Assembly (NCBI RefSeq): GCF_025449215.1
Contig: NZ_CP104900.1
Location: 1,674,001-1,738,000 of the forward strand
Length of the DNA stretch: 64,000 nucleotides
DNA from: Shewanella seohaensis
GTDB taxonomy: Bacteria > Pseudomonadota > Gammaproteobacteria > Enterobacterales > Shewanellaceae
Direction: 5' to 3'
Shown here: positions 22,037 through 31,728 of the stretch, one piece after another
How positions within the stretch are numbered: the stretch's first letter is position 1
How the letters are laid out: the number at the start of each line of letters is the position of its first letter
Program-made: the position numbers and the translations under genes
Notes under the pieces: generated by a model
Databases searched by the model: none
The model's input: the letters and a program-made list of their open reading frames with translations, nothing else
What the model was told of the DNA's origin: nothing

Positions 22037-22519
22037 TTATGAGCAGCTTTTACCATCTGCTCCGTAGGAGATTAATCCGCTAGAGCTTATGTTTACACTC
22101 TTGGAGTTTGTCGCAGAGCCGCCTGGGCAGTAGATGATTTCTACAGCACTGTTTGCTGATAACATGCCTTCAGAGCTAAAGGTAAAACTTGCCGAATTAC
22201 TTTTTACACTGTCATTTGTATTGAATGCGTCAATAACACGAATATCTTTATTATCAGGACTAATCACTTTAATCCCATTCCCCCAATTTGTACCACATGC
22301 ACTTCCATTTGATGCACAAACTTTAATTGTTGCGCCATAACTGACGGCTTGATTTCTGGCAAAAACCATAATGTCATGAATTTTGGCGATATTATTATTA
22401 ACACGCACACCTTCATAGACGGATATTAAAGATGGTACTCCGATAGTTAATAATATTGCAGCCACTGCAATCGTAACCATCAGTTCAATTAGTGTGAAAC
22501 CAAGCAATTTATTTAGCAT
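22037..22519 (-). CDS. GspH/FimT family pseudopilin (copy 1)
   Basis: 160 residues with prepilin leader LGFTLIELMVTIAVAAILLTIG and the FimT-type follow-up PSLISVYEGVRVNNNIAKIHDIMVFARNQAVSYG, then a C-terminal pair of cysteines. ATG 22519 is preferred over GTG 22534 because GAGGG is placed eight bases before it. It is convergent with the pilE operon; the intergenic gap is only 27 bases. Confidence 0.82.
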   Translation of the reverse strand: MLNKLLGFTLIELMVTIAVAAILLTIGVPSLISVYEGVRVNNNIAKIHDIMVFARNQAVSYGATIKVCASNGSACGTNWGNGIKVISPDNKDIRVIDAFNTNDSVKSNSASFTFSSEGMLSANSAVEIIYCPGGSATNSKSVNISSSGLISYGADGKSCS

Positions 22520-22672
22520 GCACTCAACCCTCACTTATACAAACTAAAGTATAAGCGAGAATAGGCGGGATTTCAGTATCTAAGTTGTATCCTTTGTGCT
22601 GTTTAGTTTCTGAAAGATAGTCTTAATCCTTTATGTTGTTAGTTGATATTGCCTTCAATCAATTCTCGCCAT

Positions 22673-23185
22673 TTATCCGCAGCGGATATTGGCATCAGTC
22701 GATAGTCTTGCCCTGCCAGCTTGATTTACCACAATCCCTCGCGAATGAGGGCTCGTGGGACTTGATGGACAATACTTCAATGTTCCATTAGTACCAGAGG
22801 CAAGACCATCTGGTTGAAAACGAATTGAGGTTCGATTGTAGATGACAGTATCACTGGCATTGAAAGCGTTAGTGGTAAAAATAGTCGTTTCATTGCCATC
22901 GAGTTGACTATTGCTGTTTACATCAATAAATACCGTTAAGCCAAGCTGCCAGTTAGATGTGCACTGATTGTTGCTTAAGGCACAGACTGTCACTTTTCGA
23001 TTGAAGGAAATGGCATGATTTCGGGCGAGCATTAGTGTTTGCTGGATGACTTTGATATTACTATCAGCTCTGAATCTTGTGTTGAAATCGCTTAACGAGG
23101 GAGCTCCAATCGATAACAGAATGGTCGAAATGGATACCGTAGTGATGAGTTCAATCAGGCTAAAGCCATGTGGTAGAGTTTTCAT
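22673..23185 (-). CDS. fimT: GspH/FimT family pseudopilin (copy 2)
   Basis: 170 residues with leader HGFSLIELITTVSISTILLSIG, then MLARNHAISFNRKVTVCALSNNQC, typical of FimT. It lies upstream of copy 1 on the same strand and the two share layout but differ widely in sequence, so they are an old pair. In many gammaproteobacteria fimT sits at the head of the minor pilin operon; here both copies face it. Confidence 0.85.
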   Translation of the reverse strand: MKTLPHGFSLIELITTVSISTILLSIGAPSLSDFNTRFRADSNIKVIQQTLMLARNHAISFNRKVTVCALSNNQCTSNWQLGLTVFIDVNSNSQLDGNETTIFTTNAFNASDTVIYNRTSIRFQPDGLASGTNGTLKYCPSSPTSPHSRGIVVNQAGRARLSTDANIRCG

Positions 23186-23391
23186 AACAGTTCCTTTGTT
23201 ATAAATGTCGCTCGCATCCTACGAGCCTTTGGAGCAAAACTGCTGCTGTTAAAGTATAGAAGCGTACCAACGAGCCTTTTAGATTTTTACGGACTAAGAA
23301 TTGTTTTATAGAAACTGTGTTTTATGAGGAAAGCGCTGCCTATACTTCAATAATCGCCTAACCCCGTGTAAGCTAATGGCATTCTATTTGA

Positions 23392-23760
<369 letters not shown>

Positions 23761-23775
23761 TTCATCCGTTTAAAG

Positions 23776-23798
23776 AGAGGGCCATTAGGCCCTTTTTT
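23776..23798 (+). terminator. Rho-independent terminator after glnB
   Basis: AGGGCC (23778-23783) pairs with GGCCCT (23788-23793) around ATTA, then T6. Confidence 0.8.
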
Positions 23799-23952
23799 GT
23801 TGCTTAAAATTTATGATTAATGGGACTAAGTCTTTCTGTTCCTGAAATATCTTTAATGCAAAATAGCCTCTTTAGTTAGACTAAAGTAGTTATCTCTTAT
23901 CTGTTCCATGGTATAACTTAGCCACTTAAATAGGCTTGTTGAGGTTGTTATT

Positions 23953-25242
23953 TTGGCTACGAAACGAATCGTGATAGTAGGTGGTGGGGCGGCAGGTTTA
24001 GCGCTAGCCTCTAAATTAGGCCGCAAGATGGGCGGTAGTGATGTCGTCGATGTTTGCTTAATTGATAAAAGCACAATCCATATTTGGAAGCCAAAATTAC
24101 ACGAAGTAGCTGTTGGGGTTATTGACCAGTCTATAGAGGGATTGTTGTATCGAGATCATGGTCTTAAGAATGGCTATCGCTACATTCGTGGCGAAATTGA
24201 GCAATGTGAACCCGATGCCAAAACCATCCAACTTGCTGCGGTTTATAGTGACTCGGGTGAATTACTGCTTGAGCCCCGTCAAATTGAATACGATTACTTA
24301 GTGCTAGCCTTAGGTGGGGTCTCTAATAGCTTTAATACCCTAGGGGCTGAGAAACATTGTATTTTCCTTGATAGTTTAGATAACGCTAACTTATTCCATC
24401 AAAAGCTATTGGATGCATTACTGCAACTTAATGAAACACAAGAGAAAGTCAGTATAGGTATTGTTGGCGCTGGCGCCACAGGTGTCGAATTAGCCGCAGA
24501 GCTTCACCATGTTATTGAGTCGGTGAAAGAGTATGGTTACCTCAATATCTCTAAGCATCATCTTGATGTGCATCTTATTGAAGCATCACCAAAAATTCTC
24601 CCACAGTTACCCGAACGTGTGAGCGCAAGAGCTCAAGCGGTATTGGATAAAATTGGCATCCGCTTGCATATCGGGGTGCAGGTTAAAGAAGTCACCCGCG
24701 ATGGGTTTATTACACAGGATGGTGACGTTATCGAAGCGGGGCTTAAAGTGTGGGCGGCTGGTGTGAAAGGTCCAAAAGCGTTTCAAAACTTCTCTAAGTT
24801 ACCCATTACGCCACGCAATCAAGTGGAAGTTGATGCTTGTATGCGAGTTAAAGGCCATCAAGATATTTATGCGCTTGGGGATTGCGCTCTATTAATTTTG
24901 GAGTCCGGCCAACCTGTGCCACCGCGTGCTCAAGCGGCAGCACAAATGGCGGATACCCTGTATGAGAATATTGTGAATCGTTTACAAGGGAAGGCGGAAA
25001 AACCTTTTGTGTATAAAGACTATGGTTCTCTGGTGTCTTTAAGTCGTTTTTCTGCGGTCGGTAATCTAATGGGGAATTTGCGTTCAGGGACTTTCTTCGT
25101 GGAAGGTCATATCGCAAGGATCATGTATATTTCGTTATACCAAAGACACTTAGCGAGCCTATATGGCTGGTTCTCCGCAATTATTTATCGCATTGCGCAA
25201 AAGCTACTGAAATGGCAAAGGCCAAAGCTGAAATTGCATTAA
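23953..25242 (+). CDS. ndh: Type II NADH dehydrogenase (NDH-2)
   Basis: Single-subunit, non-proton-pumping NADH:quinone oxidoreductase on the inner face of the membrane. 429 residues (E. coli 434). Two dinucleotide folds: FAD site VIVGGGAAGLALASKLG near the N-terminus and NADH site GIVGAGATGVELAAELHHV near residue 175. HIWKPKLHEVAVG, ALGDCALL, PPRAQAAAQMA and GSLVSLSRFSAVG match E. coli Ndh. The C-terminus is the amphipathic membrane-binding region ending KLKLH. TTG start at 23953 with GAGG eight bases upstream. Confidence 0.93.
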   Translation: MATKRIVIVGGGAAGLALASKLGRKMGGSDVVDVCLIDKSTIHIWKPKLHEVAVGVIDQSIEGLLYRDHGLKNGYRYIRGEIEQCEPDAKTIQLAAVYSDSGELLLEPRQIEYDYLVLALGGVSNSFNTLGAEKHCIFLDSLDNANLFHQKLLDALLQLNETQEKVSIGIVGAGATGVELAAELHHVIESVKEYGYLNISKHHLDVHLIEASPKILPQLPERVSARAQAVLDKIGIRLHIGVQVKEVTRDGFITQDGDVIEAGLKVWAAGVKGPKAFQNFSKLPITPRNQVEVDACMRVKGHQDIYALGDCALLILESGQPVPPRAQAAAQMADTLYENIVNRLQGKAEKPFVYKDYGSLVSLSRFSAVGNLMGNLRSGTFFVEGHIARIMYISLYQRHLASLYGWFSAIIYRIAQKLLKWQRPKLKLH

Positions 25243-25253
25243 CTGAAAACAAA

Positions 25254-25282
25254 ACAGAGAGCCTTGGCTCTCTGTGTTGTTT
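25254..25282. terminator. Terminator between ndh and nagR
   Basis: ACAGAGAGCC (25254-25263) pairs with GGCTCTCTGT (25266-25275), followed by GTTGTTTT on the plus strand, with A-rich sequence on the other side. It probably serves both convergent genes. Confidence 0.75.
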
Positions 25283-25302
25283 TAGCCTTGCTGAGCTAAA
25301 AA

Positions 25303-26319
25303 TTAATGTTTGGGAGAGGCTGAAGAGTCTCGGATCACAGGCTCTGGCGTAAATGTTTTTGCAAACTTGGCATCTTGTTCACGGCGTTTCGCGATTAACA
25401 GCTCTGTTGCCACTTGGGCAATTTCAGCGTTAGGTTGATGCACTGTTGTTAGTTTTGGCCAAGTTTGGCGTGAGAATGGACTGTCTTCGAAGCCGACAAT
25501 GGATAGATCGCCAGGGATATCTAGCCCTGCTAAACGAGCTGCAAAAAGTGCCCCTGCTGCAATTTCGTCGTTACAGGCAACTATCGCTGTTGGACGGTTC
25601 TTCTGTTTGATCAGTGTGTTAGCTCCTTCAACGCCAGACTCAAATGAGTATTTTCCTTCAATTATGTAATCTTCATTCAAAAGCAGGCGATTTTTTGTTA
25701 ATGCTTGTTTATAACCAAGTAACCGCTCTTTGGTAGACTCGTGGTGTAGATCGCCACTTAAAAAGGCAATTTCTTTATGGCCTAAGTCGATCAAATGCTG
25801 AGTAATCTCAACCGCACCAAATTTGTCATTGACTAAAATCGTCAGTCCATCCTGCTCTTTATCACCTTCGCCGGCAATAATGCGCACATAGTTGGCGTCA
25901 ATATCACTTAAGGCTTTAAGGACTTTAGGATCTTCAGAAAGAGGCGGTGTTAACACTAAACCCGCCAGTCGAGAATGTTTCACGAGTTGAGTCAGTTCAT
26001 CGCAAATGGTGTCAGATTTGGCATTACAAGGATGAATAACCAACTCATAGCCTTTATCTTTGCAGGCCGACAAAATCCCGTTTTGCATATCAATAATGTA
26101 ATAAGCGTTGGGATTATCATAAATAAATCCAATGGCATAGGATTTTGTACCAGCAAGGTTTCTGGCCGCGAGATTGGGCTGGTAGTTTAATACCTTGATG
26201 GCCTCATTCACTTTATCAACCGTGGCTTGTTTTACCGAAGGTTCGTTATTGGTTACGCGGGAAACTGTCTTGATTGACACTCCAGCATATTTAGCGACGT
26301 CGTTGATAGTGACTTTCAT
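25303..26319 (-). CDS. nagR: LacI family repressor of GlcNAc/chitin utilisation
   Basis: 338 residues. N-terminal helix-turn-helix TINDVAKYAGVSIKTVSRVTNNEPSVK and hinge NYQPNLAARNLAG, then a periplasmic-binding-like effector domain (ACNDEIAAGALFAARL, VGFEDSPFS). The name rests on context: in Shewanella a LacI-type NagR beside this gene set controls GlcNAc catabolism. Matching palindromes precede nagR itself, the TonB receptor, the chemoreceptor pair, nagK and nagP, and are of the even, CG-centred type LacI proteins bind. The effector is not visible from sequence. Confidence 0.87.
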   Translation of the reverse strand: MKVTINDVAKYAGVSIKTVSRVTNNEPSVKQATVDKVNEAIKVLNYQPNLAARNLAGTKSYAIGFIYDNPNAYYIIDMQNGILSACKDKGYELVIHPCNAKSDTICDELTQLVKHSRLAGLVLTPPLSEDPKVLKALSDIDANYVRIIAGEGDKEQDGLTILVNDKFGAVEITQHLIDLGHKEIAFLSGDLHHESTKERLLGYKQALTKNRLLLNEDYIIEGKYSFESGVEGANTLIKQKNRPTAIVACNDEIAAGALFAARLAGLDIPGDLSIVGFEDSPFSRQTWPKLTTVHQPNAEIAQVATELLIAKRREQDAKFAKTFTPEPVIRDSSASPKH

Positions 26320-26397
26320 TGATCTACAAACTCTTTATTCAAATGTGCGAAGGGCTAGCTAATTGATGAACCTAAATCCTTTAGGCGCAATTTACAA

Positions 26398-26416
26398 GCC
26401 GACAGCGTTGTCAGCT
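26398..26416. promoter_or_regulatory. Predicted NagR operator upstream of nagR (autoregulation)
   Basis: GACAGCGTTGTC (26401-26412) matches the core of the NagR palindrome; outer bases are less conserved. It lies about 80 bases before the nagR start. Confidence 0.7.
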
Positions 26417-26671
26417 TACTTTTTCTTATGCTTCTTATAGTGCGAGCATTTACCGCGTATAGCAATGCTGAATTGTTACAAACTGAGGCATTTTTCAACT
26501 GTTAACACTCGGTTATAAGTTGTAATTTTACATCAAAACATCTAAGTGATTATTTTTGCTTGAATATATTGATTTTTCTCTTCTCAACACTTCGCTTTAT
26601 GACATTTTTTTCGTCCAGAGTTATTTTGTTGTGGCAAGGCTGTTAATTATTGTGTAATGTTTGCACTAGAC

Positions 26672-26687
26672 ATGACAGCGTTGTCAT
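26672..26687. promoter_or_regulatory. Predicted NagR operator upstream of the TonB receptor gene
   Basis: ATGACAGCGTTGTCAT, palindromic except at the central dinucleotide pairings, and the exact reverse complement of the sites at 32835 and 38429. Its centre is 273 bases from the centre of the nagR-proximal site. Confidence 0.82.
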
Positions 26688-26744
26688 TCCATCGGAATGG
26701 TTATGAATACTAAAACGATAATAAAGTTATGGAAGGGAAACGAG

Positions 26745-29365
26745 ATGCGACCATCATCCTTTAAGAAAAGTGTACTAGCTACAAACATTGCTATCCTACT
26801 CGGCAGCGCTGTTTCAATCGGAGCTGTTGCTGCAGAAGCTGAAGCCACTGCAGCTGCTGAAAATATTGAGAAAATTGAAGTTCGTGGTATGAGAGCTTCG
26901 ATGAAAGCTTCTGTTAACGACAAACGTTTTTCTGATTCTGTCGTTGATGCTGTGACTGCAGAAGATATCGGTAAATTCCCTGATGGTGACGTAGGGGAGT
27001 CCTTAGGTCGTATTCCTGGCGTTGCTGTAAACCGTCAGTTTGGTCAAGGACAGCAAGTTTCTATCCGTGGCGCTTCAAGCCAATTAACGAGCACGTTACT
27101 GAACGGCCATTCAGTTGCTTCTACTGGTTGGTTTGACCAACAAGCTATCGACCGTAGCTTTAACTACAGCTTACTGCCACCAGAAATGGTTGGTGGTATT
27201 CAAGTTTACAAATCATCTCAAGCAGATATCGCTGAAGGTGGTATCGGCGGTACTGTAATTGTTAAAACTCGTAAACCTTTAGATTTGGAAGCGAACTCAG
27301 TCTTTCTGAGTGCGAAAGGGGATTACGGAACCGTTTCAGAAGAAATTGATCCACAAACTTCAGGTTTGTACAGCTGGAAAACGGAAGATGAGAAGTTTGG
27401 TTTCCTAGTGGCAGGTTCTTTGGATCAAACACAATATCAACGTAACGGTATTGAAACTCTGTTAGGTTGGGGGAAATTGTTCCTACTACTTTCCAGCAAG
27501 ACCGTGAGCGCACAGCTTTAAATGCTGCATTCCAATACAGACCAACTGATAACCTGGAATTCGGTCTGAATTTAATGAGCTTACAGCTCGATGCTAACAA
27601 CGCTAACACGTCAATTTTCTTATTCCCAACCCAGCAAGGTGAGAATACTTGTCTTAAGAAAAATGCCGCAGGCGTATGTACATTAGTTGAACACACAGAT
27701 AAAGGCGGATTTGCTTGGGCACAAACATGGGCTCGTAAAGCAAGTATGTCATCAGACACTGTGGATTTAGATTTCGCTTATCAGGCTGATAACTATAAGT
27801 TAGAAGGCCGTATCGGTAAAACTAAAGCTGAAGGAGGTACCGATCTTACTTCTAACTACGGTCAATCAATTGGTAAACCAGAAGATTTCGCAGGGACTTA
27901 CGATGCAACTGGTGATGTGATTGACATCAACATTGCAAACAACTCATTTGATGCGGGTGACTTCAACGGTCAATTGGAAACTGCTGGTTGGGCACTGAAA
28001 AAACAACCTAACACAGACGAAGAATCATTTGCGACCTTCGATATTACTGTTCCGGTTGAATTTGGCGTTATTACCTCTATTAAATCAGGTATTAGCTATG
28101 CAGACCACGATGTAACTCAAACGACTGAAGCTGCACAATCATCTAATATTGTCGCAAAAGATGCCTCTGAATATTACTCTGGCACTATGTCATCTGGCGC
28201 TGGTTTTACCTTACCTAAGCCAATTTTTGACAATATGATCAGAGATGCTTATGGCGCTATTGATGGCTTTACTTTAGATAAGTCTGGTTACGGTACACTG
28301 CAAGAGAAAAACTTAGCCCTGTACACTATGGCTACTTTTGCCGGTGAAGGTGTGCGTGGTAACTTCGGTTTAAGATATATCTCTACCGATGTTGAGTCTG
28401 ACTACTACGCGTTTAGCCAAACTGGTACTTATGCTGATGTTTTAAGTACTGATAAGGCAAGCTATCACGATGTATTACCAAGCATGAACATTGCGTTTGA
28501 CTTGGCAAGTGACTTAATTTTAAGAGCATCAGCTGCGCAAGTTATTTCTCGTCCTAACTATGCGGATCTCTTCGCGACGTCTAAGTTACCAGGTTTCAAC
28601 GATGGTACGCCAGGCAACGAGAAGAAAGTGACTGGTAGCGTGAATCTGCAGCCGTTCAAAGCCTCTCAGGCTGATCTGAGCTTAGAATGGTACTTCAGCG
28701 GTGAAGGATTATTTGCTGTTACTTACTTCATTAAAGATGTTAACTCTTTCATTTCGACAAGAGAAAAGCTGAACCAACAGATTGGTATTGATGATCCTAA
28801 CTTAGTTGCGCAAGGTGGCAGTTCTTGTGGTGCAGGCATCTACGACTGCTGGACCGTGAGTGAAAACTACAATGCTAACGGTGGTTCTATCGATGGTATT
28901 GAGTTGCAGTTGCAAGATTCATTTGACAATGGTTTTGGTTACTCAGCTAACTACACCTTTGCAGATGCTTCATCTCCAGCTGAAAACTATGCGGATCGCG
29001 TAGGGGTGTTCTCTGACTCATCTAAGCATACTGTTAACTTAGTGGGTTACTATGAAATCGATGATTTCTCTGCTCGTGTAGCTTATAACTGGCGTTCTGA
29101 GTACATGATGCGCGAATTACCAGGCTTCTACGGTAACCGCGAGCACCAAGCCTACGGCACGTTAGATTTAAGTGCTAACTACGATGTAACTGACTACTTA
29201 TCTGTGACATTTGAAGTGGTTAACTTACTTGAAGAGGATAGCATTCAGAAAGGTGTATCACCTGTTGATGCTGAAGGCGTTATCAGTGAGTTTAAAGATA
29301 ACTACCCAGTGTGGAGCTTCGATGGTGAAGCTCGCTACAAACTTGGTGTAGCACTGCGCTTCTAA
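26745..29365 (+). CDS. TonB-dependent receptor, predicted chito-oligosaccharide uptake (one frameshift)
   Basis: Outer-membrane gated channel, 873 residues when repaired. Signal peptide MRPSSFKKSVLATNIAILLG, then IEKIEVRGMRASMKAS (TonB-box region), plug domain (DIGKFPDGDVGESLGRIPGV, VSIRGASSQLTSTLLNG, GGIGGTVIVKTRKPLD) and a beta-barrel ending in the aromatic VALRF. This resembles the large carbohydrate TonB receptors of Shewanella, Xanthomonas and Caulobacter. The frame breaks at G5 27469-27473; one more G gives ETLLGWGEIVPTTFQQDRE. ATG 26745 is chosen over 26697 because AAGGG lies before it and a signal peptide begins there. Chitin-oligomer uptake is inferred from the NagR site and neighbours. 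Confidence 0.88.
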
Positions 29366-29380
29366 TTCAATTCAGTGACC

Positions 29381-29408
29381 AAAAAGCCTAGCAATCGCTA
29401 GGCTTTTT
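29381..29408 (+). terminator. Terminator between TonB receptor and halogenase genes
   Basis: AAAAAGCCTAGC (29381-29392) pairs with GCTAGGCTTTTT (29397-29408) around AATC. It may only reduce read-through, since the next gene starts 54 bases later with no clear operator of its own. Confidence 0.82.
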
Positions 29409-29462
29409 ATTATCAAAAACACCAACAATAAACTCAGCTTACGCAATTTTTAGAGGCGCGTT

Positions 29463-30984
29463 ATGACAATCAGAAAAATAGCCATTATAGGGGGGGACTT
29501 CAGGTTGGTTAGCGGCGAATCATTTAGGGCGAGTGTTGCAGGGGCGCTCTGAGCTATCTATCACGCTGATTGAATCTCCTGATATTCCTATCATCGGAGT
29601 TGGTGAAGGTACTGTACCGTCCATTCGGAAATCACTACAGAGTTTTGGGATCAGTGAATCAGAGTTTATTCGCTCATGCGATGTGACATTTAAGCAGTCA
29701 ATTAAATTTGTCAATTGGTTAGATCAAGCTCGACATGGTAAGGATAATTTCTACCACCATCTATTTGATATTATTAATTTACAAGGCTTAGATACTGTTT
29801 CTGCTTGGTTGGCCGAGAAACAAGGCGATTTTGCTGATTATGTTTCTCCCCAGCATCTTGTTTGTGAGGCTGCAAAAGCGCCAAAGCTAATCACAACACC
29901 CGAATATGCCGGAGTGTTAGGCTATGCCTATCATCTAAATGCGGCAAAATTTGCCAAATTACTGGCTAAAAATGCGATTGAGAAATTCAACGTTGAGCAC
30001 ATTTTTGCCACTGTGCAGGATGTTCGTTTAGGCGATGATGGTGCAATTTCATCTTTGCAGACCGAGCAAGGGACTCTCTCTTTCGATTTTTATATTGATT
30101 GCAGTGGCTTTGAATCGATTTTGTTAGCTAAGGCACTAAAAGTGCCATTTATCAGTAAAGCGCATCAACTGTTTATTGATACTGCGTTAGTCGCGCAAAT
30201 CCCGACGCAACCTACGGATATCATCCCTCCTTATACTCAAGCAACGGCCCATCAAGCGGGTTGGATTTGGGATATCGCATTGACTCAGCGCCGAGGCACG
30301 GGATTTGTCTATTCGTCTGCTCATATGGCGCAGTCAGAGGCAGAGCGAAAGTTTGACCATTATCTCGGTGGCAAACTTGCCGATGTTCCCCATCGTAAAA
30401 TTCCAATGACAGTGGGTCATCGTCAACAGTTTTGGGTAAAAAACTGTGTAGCTTTAGGGTTAGCTCAAGGCTTTTTGGAGCCGATTGAAGCGACATCCAT
30501 ATTGTTAACGGATTTCTCTGCACGTTTTCTGGCAGAACGTTTTCCTGTGCATACAGATGATGTTGATTACTTAGCAAAGCGATTTAATGATACCGTGGGC
30601 TATGCATGGGAGCGGGTCGTTGAATTTGCCAAACTACATTACTGTTTATCGGATAGAACTGACTCGTCATTTTGGCTAGATAATCAGGCTTCAGAGACTA
30701 TTCCCGAAGGATTAAAGCAACGACTCGAACTATGGAAATCCTATAGTCCTATTGCTGAAGATTTTCCATCTAAGTTTGAAGTGTTTAACTTAGACAATTA
30801 TTTATACGTGCTTTATGGCATGAAATATCAGACTAATTTGCGTGGTGGGTCATCGGCAACACAGGCCTCTTTGAACATGTATATGAACAAAATGTCGAAG
30901 GTAAAACAACAGATGCTAGATGGTTTGCCTGAGCATAGGGAATTGCTCGATAAAATCTGTACCTATGGTTTGCAATCTATTTAA
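29463..30984 (+). CDS. Flavin-dependent tryptophan halogenase-like protein (one frameshift)
   Basis: FAD-binding protein of the tryptophan 7-halogenase family. The frame starts at ATG 29463 (GAGG seven bases upstream) but breaks in the G7 run at 29490-29496. Nine G would give the expected nucleotide motif IGGGTSGWLAAN; one G fewer would give IGGTSGW. Repaired length is 507 (PrnA has 538). Family catalytic features are kept: Lys78 in FKQSIKFVNW (PrnA Lys79), the Trp-x-Trp motif GWIWDIA at 268-270 (Pro replaced by Ala), and Glu343 in FLEPIEAT (PrnA Glu346). It sits between a TonB receptor and a SapC-like gene. Substrate is unknown and halogenation unproven; such genes recur beside sugar TonB receptors. 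Confidence 0.85.
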
Positions 30985-31020
30985 TCGTTTTAAATTTAAT
31001 GGGTAAAAAGGAAAAATATA

Positions 31021-31710
31021 ATGAAAACACAATTTGTACCTTTAAATGACTCGAGCCATAAGAATTTGGCTATTGGTGATAAGGTCGATTACAGCTACTT
31101 TGAAACTGTGCATATGCTACCACTGCAAGTGCAAGAGTTTATGTCGGCTGCGACAAGCTTTCCTATTGTATTTACAAAGAATAACCAAACTGGCGAGTTC
31201 GTCTCTATCGCGATTACCGCGCTAAAACCGAATACCAATAAGCTGCTAAAAAATGGGCAATGGCAATCACGATACTTACCTATTCAAGTGCAGCTGTATC
31301 CATTAGGCATGACCCATGTCGATGAGGAAAAGATTATCTTAGGTATCGACATTAACAACTCATCCGTGGCTGAAAATGAAACTCACCGATTATTTACTGA
31401 GGCTGGTGAGAAAACGGACTACTTGTCCAAGAAGCTTGAACTCGCGGGTTTACAAGCTAGCTACCAAGATATGACGAAGTACTTTATCAAAGTATTGTTG
31501 GAGCATGAGTTATTACAACCAAGAACACTTACAGTGACGGCGCTGGATGGCACGAAAACCAACATCGACGGGATCTATACGATTGATGAGCCTAAACTAC
31601 AGCAGCTTGATGATGCGACTTTGCTGAATTTCGCGAAACGGGGTTTCTATTCAGCCATTTATGCGCATCTTTGCTCATTAAGTTTAATTGATTTAGTGAT
31701 GGATAGATAA
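31021..31710 (+). CDS. SapC family protein
   Basis: 229 residues, resembling the SapC-like family (named for a Campylobacter surface-layer gene) often found beside TonB receptors and tryptophan halogenase-like genes in Alteromonadales and Caulobacter relatives. Features: FVPLNDSSHKNLAI at the N-terminus, FPIVFTKNNQTGEFVSIAI, RYLPIQVQLYP, and the C-terminal GFYSAIYAHLCSLSLIDLV. No signal peptide or membrane helix is seen, so a cytosolic protein is likely. It follows the halogenase gene by 36 bases, with an AAGGAAAAA ribosome site. Role unknown. Confidence 0.78.
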   Translation: MKTQFVPLNDSSHKNLAIGDKVDYSYFETVHMLPLQVQEFMSAATSFPIVFTKNNQTGEFVSIAITALKPNTNKLLKNGQWQSRYLPIQVQLYPLGMTHVDEEKIILGIDINNSSVAENETHRLFTEAGEKTDYLSKKLELAGLQASYQDMTKYFIKVLLEHELLQPRTLTVTALDGTKTNIDGIYTIDEPKLQQLDDATLLNFAKRGFYSAIYAHLCSLSLIDLVMDR

Positions 31711-31728
31711 GATAGCGAGCTTTCCATT

